Of a stretch of 15,031 nt of DNA, positions 1 through 5,776 are shown in pieces. Each line of letters opens with the position of its first letter. The first letter of the stretch is position 1. The notes under the pieces were generated by a model. The model did no database searches. It saw nothing but the letters and a program-made list of their open reading frames with translations, and had not been told where the DNA came from. This DNA is from Prevotellaceae bacterium UBA3646 (GTDB lineage: Bacteria; Bacteroidota; Bacteroidia; Bacteroidales; Bacteroidaceae). Where the stretch lies: NCBI GenBank assembly GCA_002373535.1, contig DFKL01000015.1, forward strand, positions 1 to 15,031. The letters run 5' to 3'. The translations under genes were made by a program, and so were the position numbers.

Positions 1-92
1 ATCATGAAAAACCACATGATGGCAAAAATCACCACCATCATAATAAGGAAACTGTAATTGTTTCCTGCTGTTGCTTGCATAAACTGTATCAT
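1..92 (-). CDS. yajC: YajC, preprotein translocase accessory subunit (partial, N-terminus only)
   Basis: Reading the minus strand from the ATG at 92-90 gives about 30 residues: a short N-terminus (MIQFMQATAGNNYS) followed by a hydrophobic segment ending in MWFFM before the window edge. A small protein that begins with one membrane helix of the type FLIMMVVIFAIMWFFM is characteristic of YajC, which associates with SecDF-YidC at the SecYEG translocon in the inner membrane. The start codon overlaps the nusB stop in an ATGA arrangement, so the two are probably translationally coupled in one operon. A second Met at residue 5 is a possible start, but the overlap favours the first. The rest of the gene lies outside the window. 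The identification rests on the N-terminal pattern and on the nusB-yajC order known in Bacteroidales. Confidence 0.85.
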   Translation of the reverse strand, partial: MIQFMQATAGNNYSFLIMMVVIFAIMWFFM

Positions 93-1039
93 ATCTCTGT
101 CTGTTTTTTCTTGGGTTGCTGCTTTATTAGCTTATGGTCTGCCATCAACTTCTTGGATATGTTGTCCAATGTCGCGTTTATGTATCGCGGACTGTTCGGT
201 GTCGAATAGTATTTGGATATCTCGACATACTCATTTATGGAGACCTGCACGGGTATCGTGGGGAAGGAGGTTATCTCGGCCAGGCCGACCTGCAGGATCA
301 CGCGATCCATAAGGGGTATGCGTTCCATATCCCAATTGTGGGTATGTGAGCCTATCAGGTTCTTGTAGTAATCTGAGGCACGGACGCTCTGAGAGACCAG
401 GCGACGGGCAAATTCCAAGTCCTCCGGAGTGCGGAATTCCGGCAACAGCGGCATAAAGTCATCGGAGTCCTCCTGGAATTTGTTGATCGTCTTTATCACG
501 AAAGTGTCTATTACGAACCGGTCGTCATTCCAATAAAGATTAACATCCTCGAGGAAATTGTCCAATTCCTCGTTACAGGAAATTACCGTACGGTATATCT
601 GTTTCCACAGATCACGGTCTTCCTGGTATGTGCTTTCCGGATTTGCCATGTAGTCACGGTAGCAGTCGCTTTCCGTCACCTGATTAAGCAATGTGCGGAC
701 GAACTCCTCCTCGTTTGACCAGTCTACCCTCTGGACATCGGCATTTTCCCGCAACTGACGATTACCTTCCAGTTGCAACATGAACCGGTTATCGACAAAC
801 TTACGATTGGGAAGCGACTCGCCAAGGCGTTCTGCGCGTGAGGATTGGGCATCAAAGGAGCGCAGTGCCAGACGGGAAATGGCCACCATGAGTGAAAGCA
901 TGGTATTGTACATGTCATAGGCTGTGCCGAGGCTGCGCACCAGTTCTTCTTCGACTTCCTCGTAGCGGCGGCCTGAATTTATCTCGGTAGAATAGACTAC
1001 CTGTATGGTTTTCAGCCTGATGAGTTCACGATTTATCAT
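89..1039 (-). CDS. nusB: Transcription antitermination factor NusB, long Bacteroidales form
   Basis: The 316-residue protein starts like a NusB (INRELIRLKTIQVVYS, the usual first helix) and ends with the conserved C-terminal NusB half. In that half, about residues 210-300, the ARRLVSQSV helix is followed by DRVILQVGLAEI, the VSINEYVEISKYYS segment and the closing helix NATLDNISKKL. NusB pairs with NusE (S10) on boxA RNA and supports antitermination of rRNA operons. Enterobacterial NusB has about 140 residues. Here some 170 charged, mostly helical residues (about 30-200) separate the two ends of the domain. Long NusB proteins are usual in Bacteroidales, so this is probably lineage-typical rather than a new fusion. 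The lysine-rich tail (PKKKQTEI) is likely disordered. The gene leads the minus-strand operon, with yajC overlapping its stop. Confidence 0.93.
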   Translation of the reverse strand: MINRELIRLKTIQVVYSTEINSGRRYEEVEEELVRSLGTAYDMYNTMLSLMVAISRLALRSFDAQSSRAERLGESLPNRKFVDNRFMLQLEGNRQLRENADVQRVDWSNEEEFVRTLLNQVTESDCYRDYMANPESTYQEDRDLWKQIYRTVISCNEELDNFLEDVNLYWNDDRFVIDTFVIKTINKFQEDSDDFMPLLPEFRTPEDLEFARRLVSQSVRASDYYKNLIGSHTHNWDMERIPLMDRVILQVGLAEITSFPTIPVQVSINEYVEISKYYSTPNSPRYINATLDNISKKLMADHKLIKQQPKKKQTEI

Positions 1040-1058
1040 AAAATGCTATTTTTGCGCA

Positions 1059-1066
1059 CAAAGGTA
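1059..1066 (-). promoter_or_regulatory. Probable -7 box of the nusB-yajC promoter
   Basis: On the minus strand these bases read TACCTTTG, an exact match to the Bacteroidetes primary-sigma -7 consensus TAnnTTTG. The box lies 20 bp upstream of the nusB ATG, so the leader would be very short. I see no TTG -33 element at the expected spacing of 19-21 bp, so only the -7 half is supported. Confidence 0.55.
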
Positions 1067-1173
1067 TCTTTTTTTATCGGGATATTATGTGGTGGCTGCC
1101 CTAAAATTGGTTCTTTTTGTAGTTTTCTCGGTAAAATTATAGGAAACAGATTATAATTTATGAAATATTTTCT

Positions 1174-1181
1174 TACCTTTG
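1174..1181 (+). promoter_or_regulatory. Probable -7 box of the L25-pth-S4 operon promoter
   Basis: TACCTTTG matches TAnnTTTG exactly and lies in a very AT-rich stretch. Transcription would begin near 1188 and give a leader of about 70 nt. There is no clear TTG at the -33 spacing. Confidence 0.6.
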
Positions 1182-1257
1182 CACTCGCTTGTTTAAGCCT
1201 GTGTGATGGCAGATTAGGCAACACAACTTAATTTAGAGTAACACAAAAACAAAAGAA

Positions 1258-1848
1258 ATGAAAAGTATTGACGTAAAGGGTACCGCGCGTACCGCTACCG
1301 GCAAAAAGGCCGCACGCATCCTGCGTAAGAACGATCTGATTCCTTGTAACCTGTATGGTGAGAAGAGAGAGAACGGAGTTCCCGTGGCAGAGAACTTCAC
1401 CGTTTCTGCCGCAGAGGTTCGCAACCTCATCTACACACCGGACATACACAGCGTGAACCTTTCCATTGACGGTAAGGAGTGCAAGGCTGTAGTCAAGGAA
1501 CTGCAGTTCCATCCTGTGACGGACAAACTGTTGCATATCGATTTCTATGAAATCACCGAGACCAAGCCTATCGTTATGGCTGTACCCATCAAGCTCAACG
1601 GTCTTGCCGAGGGTGTCCGTGCAGGCGGTAAGCTGGCTGCAAGCGTACGCAGCCTGAAGGTCCGCGCCGTTTACACACAGATTCCTGAGCGTCTGGACAT
1701 TGATGTAACAAACCTGGGACTCGGAAAGACTATCAAGGTCGCTGACCTGAGTTTTGAGGGTCTGGAGTTGGTTACGCCCGCCAGCGTCGTTGTCTGTCAG
1801 GTCAAGATGACACGTAGTGCCATGAGCGCTGCTGCCAAGGCTAACTAA
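1258..1848 (+). CDS. rplY: 50S ribosomal protein L25, general stress protein Ctc type
   Basis: The 196-residue protein has the two-domain Ctc/TL5 form of bL25 rather than the about 95-residue enterobacterial form. Residues 1-90 are the 5S rRNA-binding beta-barrel domain (GKKAARILRKNDLIPCNLYG, then VVKELQFHPVTDKLLHIDF). Residues from about 95 to 185 are the C-terminal beta domain, including VPIKLNGLAEGVRAGGKL and the closing LELVTPASVVV strand. It binds 5S rRNA at the central protuberance of the 50S subunit. The ATG follows an A-rich leader. The stop is 5 bp from the pth start, so the genes are almost certainly cotranscribed, and a ctc-pth pair is conserved in many bacteria. In Bacillus this protein is called Ctc and is stress induced. 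I see no stress-specific promoter here. Confidence 0.95.
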   Translation: MKSIDVKGTARTATGKKAARILRKNDLIPCNLYGEKRENGVPVAENFTVSAAEVRNLIYTPDIHSVNLSIDGKECKAVVKELQFHPVTDKLLHIDFYEITETKPIVMAVPIKLNGLAEGVRAGGKLAASVRSLKVRAVYTQIPERLDIDVTNLGLGKTIKVADLSFEGLELVTPASVVVCQVKMTRSAMSAAAKAN

Positions 1849-1853
1849 TTGAA

Positions 1854-2420
1854 ATGGCTAAATTCCTGATTGTAGGATTGGGGAACCCAGGCAGCGAATA
1901 CCAGGGGACCCGACACAATATCGGATTCAGAGTGTTGGATGCCCTTGCTAAGGCATCCAACATTTCTTTTGAAGACAGAAGGTATGGTTTTGTGGCACAT
2001 TGCCGCGTGAAGAATGCCGACTTGACGTTACTGAAGCCGACGACTTTCATGAACCTGTCGGGGAATGCTGTACGCTACTGGCTTCAGGAGGAAAAGATTC
2101 CCTTGGAGAATATGTTGGTCGTAGTCGATGACCTGTCGCTTCCAGTCGGAGCCATCCGCATGAAGCCAAACGGCAGTTCTGCAGGACACAACGGTCTGAA
2201 ACACATCGCACAGATACTTGGGACTGAAAAATTTAACAGGTTGAAATTCGGCATTGGAAACGACTACCCAAGAGGCGCTCAATCCGATTTTGTACTAAGC
2301 ACGTTTCCTCCAGAAGAAGACAACCTGTGTAACGAGCGTACATCCGTCGCTATCGAAGCGATAAAGGCATTTGCCCTGAGCGGAATAGATTTTGCGATGT
2401 GCCACTACAACAACAAGTAG
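1854..2420 (+). CDS. pth: Peptidyl-tRNA hydrolase
   Basis: This is a 188-residue Pth1-family enzyme of normal length. It hydrolyses the ester bond of peptidyl-tRNAs that drop off the ribosome and so recycles tRNA in the cytoplasm. The family signatures are all present: FLIVGLGNPGSEYQGTRHN at residues 4-22 with the catalytic His21, TFMNLSG at 64-70 with Asn67, VVDDLSLP at 90-97 with Asp93, and GSSAGHNGLKHI at 107-118 with Asn113. These align with the E. coli residues His20, Asn68, Asp93 and Asn114. The gene begins 5 bp after L25 and is followed after 13 bp by the S4-domain gene, so a three-gene translation operon is likely. Confidence 0.97.
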   Translation: MAKFLIVGLGNPGSEYQGTRHNIGFRVLDALAKASNISFEDRRYGFVAHCRVKNADLTLLKPTTFMNLSGNAVRYWLQEEKIPLENMLVVVDDLSLPVGAIRMKPNGSSAGHNGLKHIAQILGTEKFNRLKFGIGNDYPRGAQSDFVLSTFPPEEDNLCNERTSVAIEAIKAFALSGIDFAMCHYNNK

Positions 2421-2433
2421 TTGTCGGATAGTT

Positions 2434-2850
2434 ATGAGCGACGAGGCAAGGATTGACAAATGGCTTTGGGCGGTCCGCGTGTTCAAGACGCGCACTGTTG
2501 CTGCCTCTGCCTGCAAAAAGGGACAAGTCGGTGTTAACGGGGCACAGGCAAAGCCGTCACGTGTAATACGGGAGGGAGATGTCGTTTCCGTACGGAAACC
2601 TCCTGTTGAGTTCTGCTTTCGCGTTAAACAGCCAATAGAAAACCGCATAGGCGCCAGGCTGGTTCCTGAAATGATGGAGGACATAACCGACCCCAAGCAA
2701 TACGAGCTGCTGGAAATGAGTCGTGTCTCTGGATTCGTAAATCGTGCAAAAGGATTGGGACGTCCTACAAAAAAAGACAGACGTAGTCTGGATGAATTCA
2801 AGGAAGACATGCCAGATTTTTTCCTTGACTTCGATTTTGACGATATTTAA
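2434..2850 (+). CDS. hslR: S4-domain RNA-binding protein, Hsp15/RqcP family
   Basis: This 138-residue protein begins with an S4 RNA-binding domain (about residues 5-60): ARIDKWLWAVRVFKTR, then ACKKGQVGVNG and an REGDVVSV strand. Hsp15 (E. coli) and RqcP (Bacillus) bind 50S subunits that still carry peptidyl-tRNA and take part in ribosome rescue or quality control. The C-terminus is charged (GRPTKKDRRSLDEFKED) and ends in an acidic, Phe-rich tail (FFLDFDFDDI). I chose the ATG at 2434 because it gives the usual S4 start. An upstream in-frame ATG at 2392 lies inside pth and would add an unrelated peptide. Position behind pth suggests a role with stalled 50S-peptidyl-tRNA complexes. Whether it is closer to Hsp15 or to RqcP cannot be settled by eye. 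Confidence 0.88.
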   Translation: MSDEARIDKWLWAVRVFKTRTVAASACKKGQVGVNGAQAKPSRVIREGDVVSVRKPPVEFCFRVKQPIENRIGARLVPEMMEDITDPKQYELLEMSRVSGFVNRAKGLGRPTKKDRRSLDEFKEDMPDFFLDFDFDDI

Positions 2851-2861
2851 GCGCTGATTTG

Positions 2862-2892
2862 CTTGGGATTCCCCTCTTTTTTCTTATCTTTA
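2862..2892 (+). promoter_or_regulatory. Promoter of the five-gene signalling operon
   Basis: The -33 element CTTG (2862-2865) is separated by 19 bp from TATCTTTA (2885-2892), which is one base off the Bacteroidetes -7 consensus TAnnTTTG. Spacing falls within the consensus 19-21 bp. Transcription would start near 2899, giving a leader of about 43 nt before the ATG at 2942. It is the only clear promoter-like site I found ahead of the five packed genes down to 11564. Confidence 0.55.
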
Positions 2893-2941
2893 CTGCCAAA
2901 ATTATTTAAATGGGCTAATCCATGCCCCTATTACATTTTTT

Positions 2942-4120
2942 ATGGCAGTTAAAATACTAAGTGTGGATGACGAAGTAGACCTGGAGTTGCTTCTGACACA
3001 ATATTTCCGTAGGAAAATACGTAAGGGAGAATACGAATTCCTCTTTGCTCACAATGGTTTGGAGGCTCTGCAGATTATGCTGCAGCATCCTGACGTCGAG
3101 ATAATTCTGAGCGACATCAATATGCCGGAAATGGACGGTCTCACCTTGCTGGCACGTATCAACGAGATGCGTAATCCTGCCATCCGGGTGATTATGGTCA
3201 GTGCCTACGGTGACATGGACAACATCCGACAGGCCATGAACAACGGTGCCTTTGACTTTGCCACGAAGCCCATTGACCTGGAAGACCTGGAACGTACGAT
3301 AGAGAAGGCTGTCGAGCAGCTGGAATTCGTGCATTCGGCACAAAAGGACAGCAAAGAACTGAAAGACATACATTCGGACTTGTCCGTCGCACGGGAAATT
3401 CAGCAAGCCATCCTTCCTCACAATTTCGACCTTACGGGTATTAAGCTGGACTCAGGCTGTGCGTCTGCCTACCAACTTGCCGCCAGCATGGAAGCAGCAA
3501 AGGATGTCGGTGGAGATTTCTATGATTTCTTTGCCGTAGACCCGACACATCTCGGCTTTGTAATGGCAGATGTCAGCGGCAAGGGAGTTCCGGCGGCAAT
3601 ATTCATGGCCGTAAGCCGGACACTTATAAAGGCAACGGGAATGCGCGGCATTACAAGCAGCGAATGTATGGCTACCGTGAACGACATGCTTGCTGACGAA
3701 AGCGTAAACTCGATGTTCGTTACGGTATTCTATGGCATCATCAACTTGGAGACAGGCGAGATCGACTATACAAACGCAGGACACAATCCTCCATATATTA
3801 TTCACGGCAACGGACAAGTAGAAGAAATTCCTGCCATGGGCAACATCGTCCTGGGGGCATTTGAAGGCATGGAGTTTCGCTCTGGCAAGACCACTTTGGA
3901 CAAAGGCGATGCCATATATCTGTTCACCGATGGTGTAACTGAAGCAGAAAACTCTTCCAACGAGCAATATGGCGAGGAGAATCTGGTAAGACTGCTTTCA
4001 AAAAATGCCACGTCTGCTTCTGAGGAAATCATTCAAAGCGTAACAAGCGATGTCCATAAATTTGCCGGAGAAGCACCTCAGAGTGACGATATCACACAAT
4101 TGGCTATCAGACGACTGTAA
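2942..4120 (+). CDS. Response regulator with SpoIIE/PP2C-type serine phosphatase output
   Basis: This 392-residue cytoplasmic protein joins a CheY-like receiver (about residues 3-125) to a SpoIIE/RsbU-type PP2C phosphatase (about 160-392). The receiver is complete: acidic pair Asp9-Asp10, phospho-acceptor Asp58 in LSDINMPEMDG, Ser87 in MVSAYG and Lys109 in ATKP. A helical linker ending in REIQQAILP, typical of RsbU-like proteins, connects the domains. The phosphatase keeps its metal-binding motifs: DVGGDFYDFF, MADVSGKGVPAAIFMA, NAGHNPPYI, LFTDGVTEAEN and QSDDITQLAIR. It is therefore expected to be an active Mn/Mg-dependent Ser/Thr phosphatase switched by phosphorylation. Known relatives dephosphorylate STAS-domain anti-sigma antagonists, but no STAS, anti-sigma or sigma gene lies in this window. 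The next gene starts 3 bp downstream. It is the obvious output of the kinases at 5751-9195. Confidence 0.93.
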   Translation: MAVKILSVDDEVDLELLLTQYFRRKIRKGEYEFLFAHNGLEALQIMLQHPDVEIILSDINMPEMDGLTLLARINEMRNPAIRVIMVSAYGDMDNIRQAMNNGAFDFATKPIDLEDLERTIEKAVEQLEFVHSAQKDSKELKDIHSDLSVAREIQQAILPHNFDLTGIKLDSGCASAYQLAASMEAAKDVGGDFYDFFAVDPTHLGFVMADVSGKGVPAAIFMAVSRTLIKATGMRGITSSECMATVNDMLADESVNSMFVTVFYGIINLETGEIDYTNAGHNPPYIIHGNGQVEEIPAMGNIVLGAFEGMEFRSGKTTLDKGDAIYLFTDGVTEAENSSNEQYGEENLVRLLSKNATSASEEIIQSVTSDVHKFAGEAPQSDDITQLAIRRL

Positions 4121-4123
4121 TTT

Positions 4124-5776
4124 ATGCGCAGACTTTTTTTATATTTCGCAATTTTCCTGTCAGTCGCAATCCTGGCTACATGGATGGTTTCCTACAGAAT
4201 CGGAAGCAACACGGCAAAAACGCAGCTGCATGAGATGCAGGCCCGGATAGACTCCCTCTTGGAAAGACAGCGTGACGCCGTTATTACCAAGCGCGTAAGC
4301 ATGCAGATGGAAGACATTGCATATCAGCAGAAAGAGATTTCAGACAAACAACGCGAAAGAGCCGAGCAACAAAGCATCCTTGCACTAAGAAACGCCGCAC
4401 GTGCAGAACAGGAGTCACAGACGGCACGTAAAGCCGAGGCCCAGGCCAGAGAGGCGGCCAACGAGGCTCGGGAGCAGAAACAGATTGCCGAAAGACAGGA
4501 ACAGATTGCCATCATGCAAAGAGACGAGGCAGAGCATGCACGCAGGCTCAGCGACACCCTCACTTACCGCAGGCTTGGCAACACCCTGGGTGCCTCGTCT
4601 ATCAGCCAGTTTGACAACGAGAACAAAGATATTGCATCCCTGCTTTCGTACTGGGGGTGGTATTTTCAGAAGCAATACGACGGCAACACCTATTTTACAC
4701 AGACATATCTCTCCCTGCTGATGAACAGCAATTCGACTCACAGTGCCACTATGCCTACAAATTCCAGTGTAAACGCTGTCATCCCTTACGGAAAAGGGTG
4801 TCTGGCAGCATCCGGCTACGGAGAGATCGTAAAGTGGGATGAGTCACAAAAGGTATTGTTCCAAAACAATACATATGATTTCCGCGGTCTCGCTGCAGAC
4901 AGAGAGCACATATTCGCCCTTTCATACAAAGGTCCGATGATTGTCCTGAACAAGAACGGCAAAGCGACCGTCGTTCAGGTTCCTCAAGGCAACTACATGA
5001 AAATGTTTCAGAACGGGACAAACCTTGTCCTTGTTGCAAAGCAGAGTGTAAGTATATTCAACACGACGGACTGCAGGATCAGCAGTTCGTTCAGCACCCA
5101 AGAACAAATCAGTTCGGCACACATGCTCGGTGACAACATCTGCCTATTCTACAAGACAGGCAAAGAGGAGCACAGGAGCATCGACGGCAAGATCCTGTTC
5201 CAGAACAACAGACGGAAAACCACATACCTTGGCACTTCAGCATCGGAAATAACCGCTTCGTATTACGATCCCGCCACTGGATGTACTTTCCTGGGGCAGC
5301 GAGACGGCACGATAGACGTCTACAACCGATATGGCCGGATGATAACGAACGTAATGGGGCATAAGGGAGCGATAACTTCCTTGACCATGTCCGGCAAGAT
5401 TCTCATAAGCTGTTCCTATGACCAATGCATCCAAGTATCCAACCTGCCTAATTTCCATATGGACAACGGCTACTCGTTCATGCAGGAAATAAACATGGAA
5501 ACCGTCATTCCGAGGAAAAACGCAAACAATCTGGAGAGGGAATGGGTTATTCCTGTCAACATAAAATACGAGGGATGGCCTTTGAGCGTAGCCAGTGCTA
5601 CAGGCAACCGCGTATACATAGGGTTTAGCAACGGGAATATCGTAAGTCTGAACACGTCGACAGACGAAATGGCTACCACGATAAAAAAGCGTCTTTTAAA
5701 GAAAGGCTTAAATCTTACACACCACCAGTGGAACTATTATGTAGGTCAAAATGTACCGTATAAGATTATTGATTAG
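4124..5776 (+). CDS. Membrane-anchored coiled-coil and WD40-like beta-propeller protein
   Basis: The 550-residue protein starts with one membrane helix (about residues 5-23), followed by an Ala/Glu/Gln/Arg-rich coiled coil (about 33-145, with runs such as ARKAEAQAREAANEAREQKQ). Next is a helical stretch (about 150-205, including DIASLLSYWGWYFQKQYDGN). It resembles the segment before WD40 propellers in many Bacteroidetes STAND-like or caspase-linked proteins. Residues from about 210 to 525 show repeated beta strands with propeller spacing (LAASGYGEIVKWD, TFLGQRDGTIDVYN, ILISCSYDQCIQVSN, VYIGFSNGNIVSLN). The end, NLTHHQWNYYVGQNVPYK, is a tail often seen in that group. No catalytic motif is visible, so a scaffold or binding role is inferred. 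The side of the membrane is uncertain: few basic residues precede the helix (MRR), and a cleaved signal is possible. It overlaps the next gene by 26 bp. Confidence 0.8.
   Translation: MRRLFLYFAIFLSVAILATWMVSYRIGSNTAKTQLHEMQARIDSLLERQRDAVITKRVSMQMEDIAYQQKEISDKQRERAEQQSILALRNAARAEQESQTARKAEAQAREAANEAREQKQIAERQEQIAIMQRDEAEHARRLSDTLTYRRLGNTLGASSISQFDNENKDIASLLSYWGWYFQKQYDGNTYFTQTYLSLLMNSNSTHSATMPTNSSVNAVIPYGKGCLAASGYGEIVKWDESQKVLFQNNTYDFRGLAADREHIFALSYKGPMIVLNKNGKATVVQVPQGNYMKMFQNGTNLVLVAKQSVSIFNTTDCRISSSFSTQEQISSAHMLGDNICLFYKTGKEEHRSIDGKILFQNNRRKTTYLGTSASEITASYYDPATGCTFLGQRDGTIDVYNRYGRMITNVMGHKGAITSLTMSGKILISCSYDQCIQVSNLPNFHMDNGYSFMQEINMETVIPRKNANNLEREWVIPVNIKYEGWPLSVASATGNRVYIGFSNGNIVSLNTSTDEMATTIKKRLLKKGLNLTHHQWNYYVGQNVPYKIID

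Larger units (their letters stand above)
1040..1257. promoter_or_regulatory. Divergent intergenic region between nusB and the L25 gene
   Basis: This 218-bp AT-rich stretch separates two divergent operons and carries one TAnnTTTG-type box for each direction (minus strand 1066-1059, plus strand 1174-1181), both reading TACCTTTG. The 76 bases between the forward box and the L25 start form the mRNA leader, which ends in an A-rich run (acacaaaaacaaaagaaatg). That kind of leader is usual for highly expressed Bacteroidetes genes in place of a Shine-Dalgarno sequence. No convincing gene or RNA structure was found. Confidence 0.6.

Noticed and set aside
1197..1219. Possible stem-loop in the L25 leader (GCCT with AGGC)
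   Set aside because: The stem is only 4 bp with a 15-base loop, too weak to call a riboswitch or autoregulatory leader.
2392..2433. Upstream ATG extending the S4-domain protein by 14 residues
   Set aside because: The extra peptide is low-complexity (Thr/Ser/Cys), lies inside pth and is unlike the family N-terminus.
2295..3967. Long minus-strand open frames (171 residues at 2295-2810, 154 at 2957-3421, 171 at 3452-3967)
   Set aside because: They are antisense to clearly recognised genes, lack domain-like patterns and are explained by codon composition of the real genes.
1258..4120. Idea that Ctc and the RsbU-like phosphatase form a Bacillus sigma-B-style stress locus
   Set aside because: They lie in separate transcription units, and L25-pth adjacency is common in bacteria without sigma-B. 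No partner-switch genes are present.
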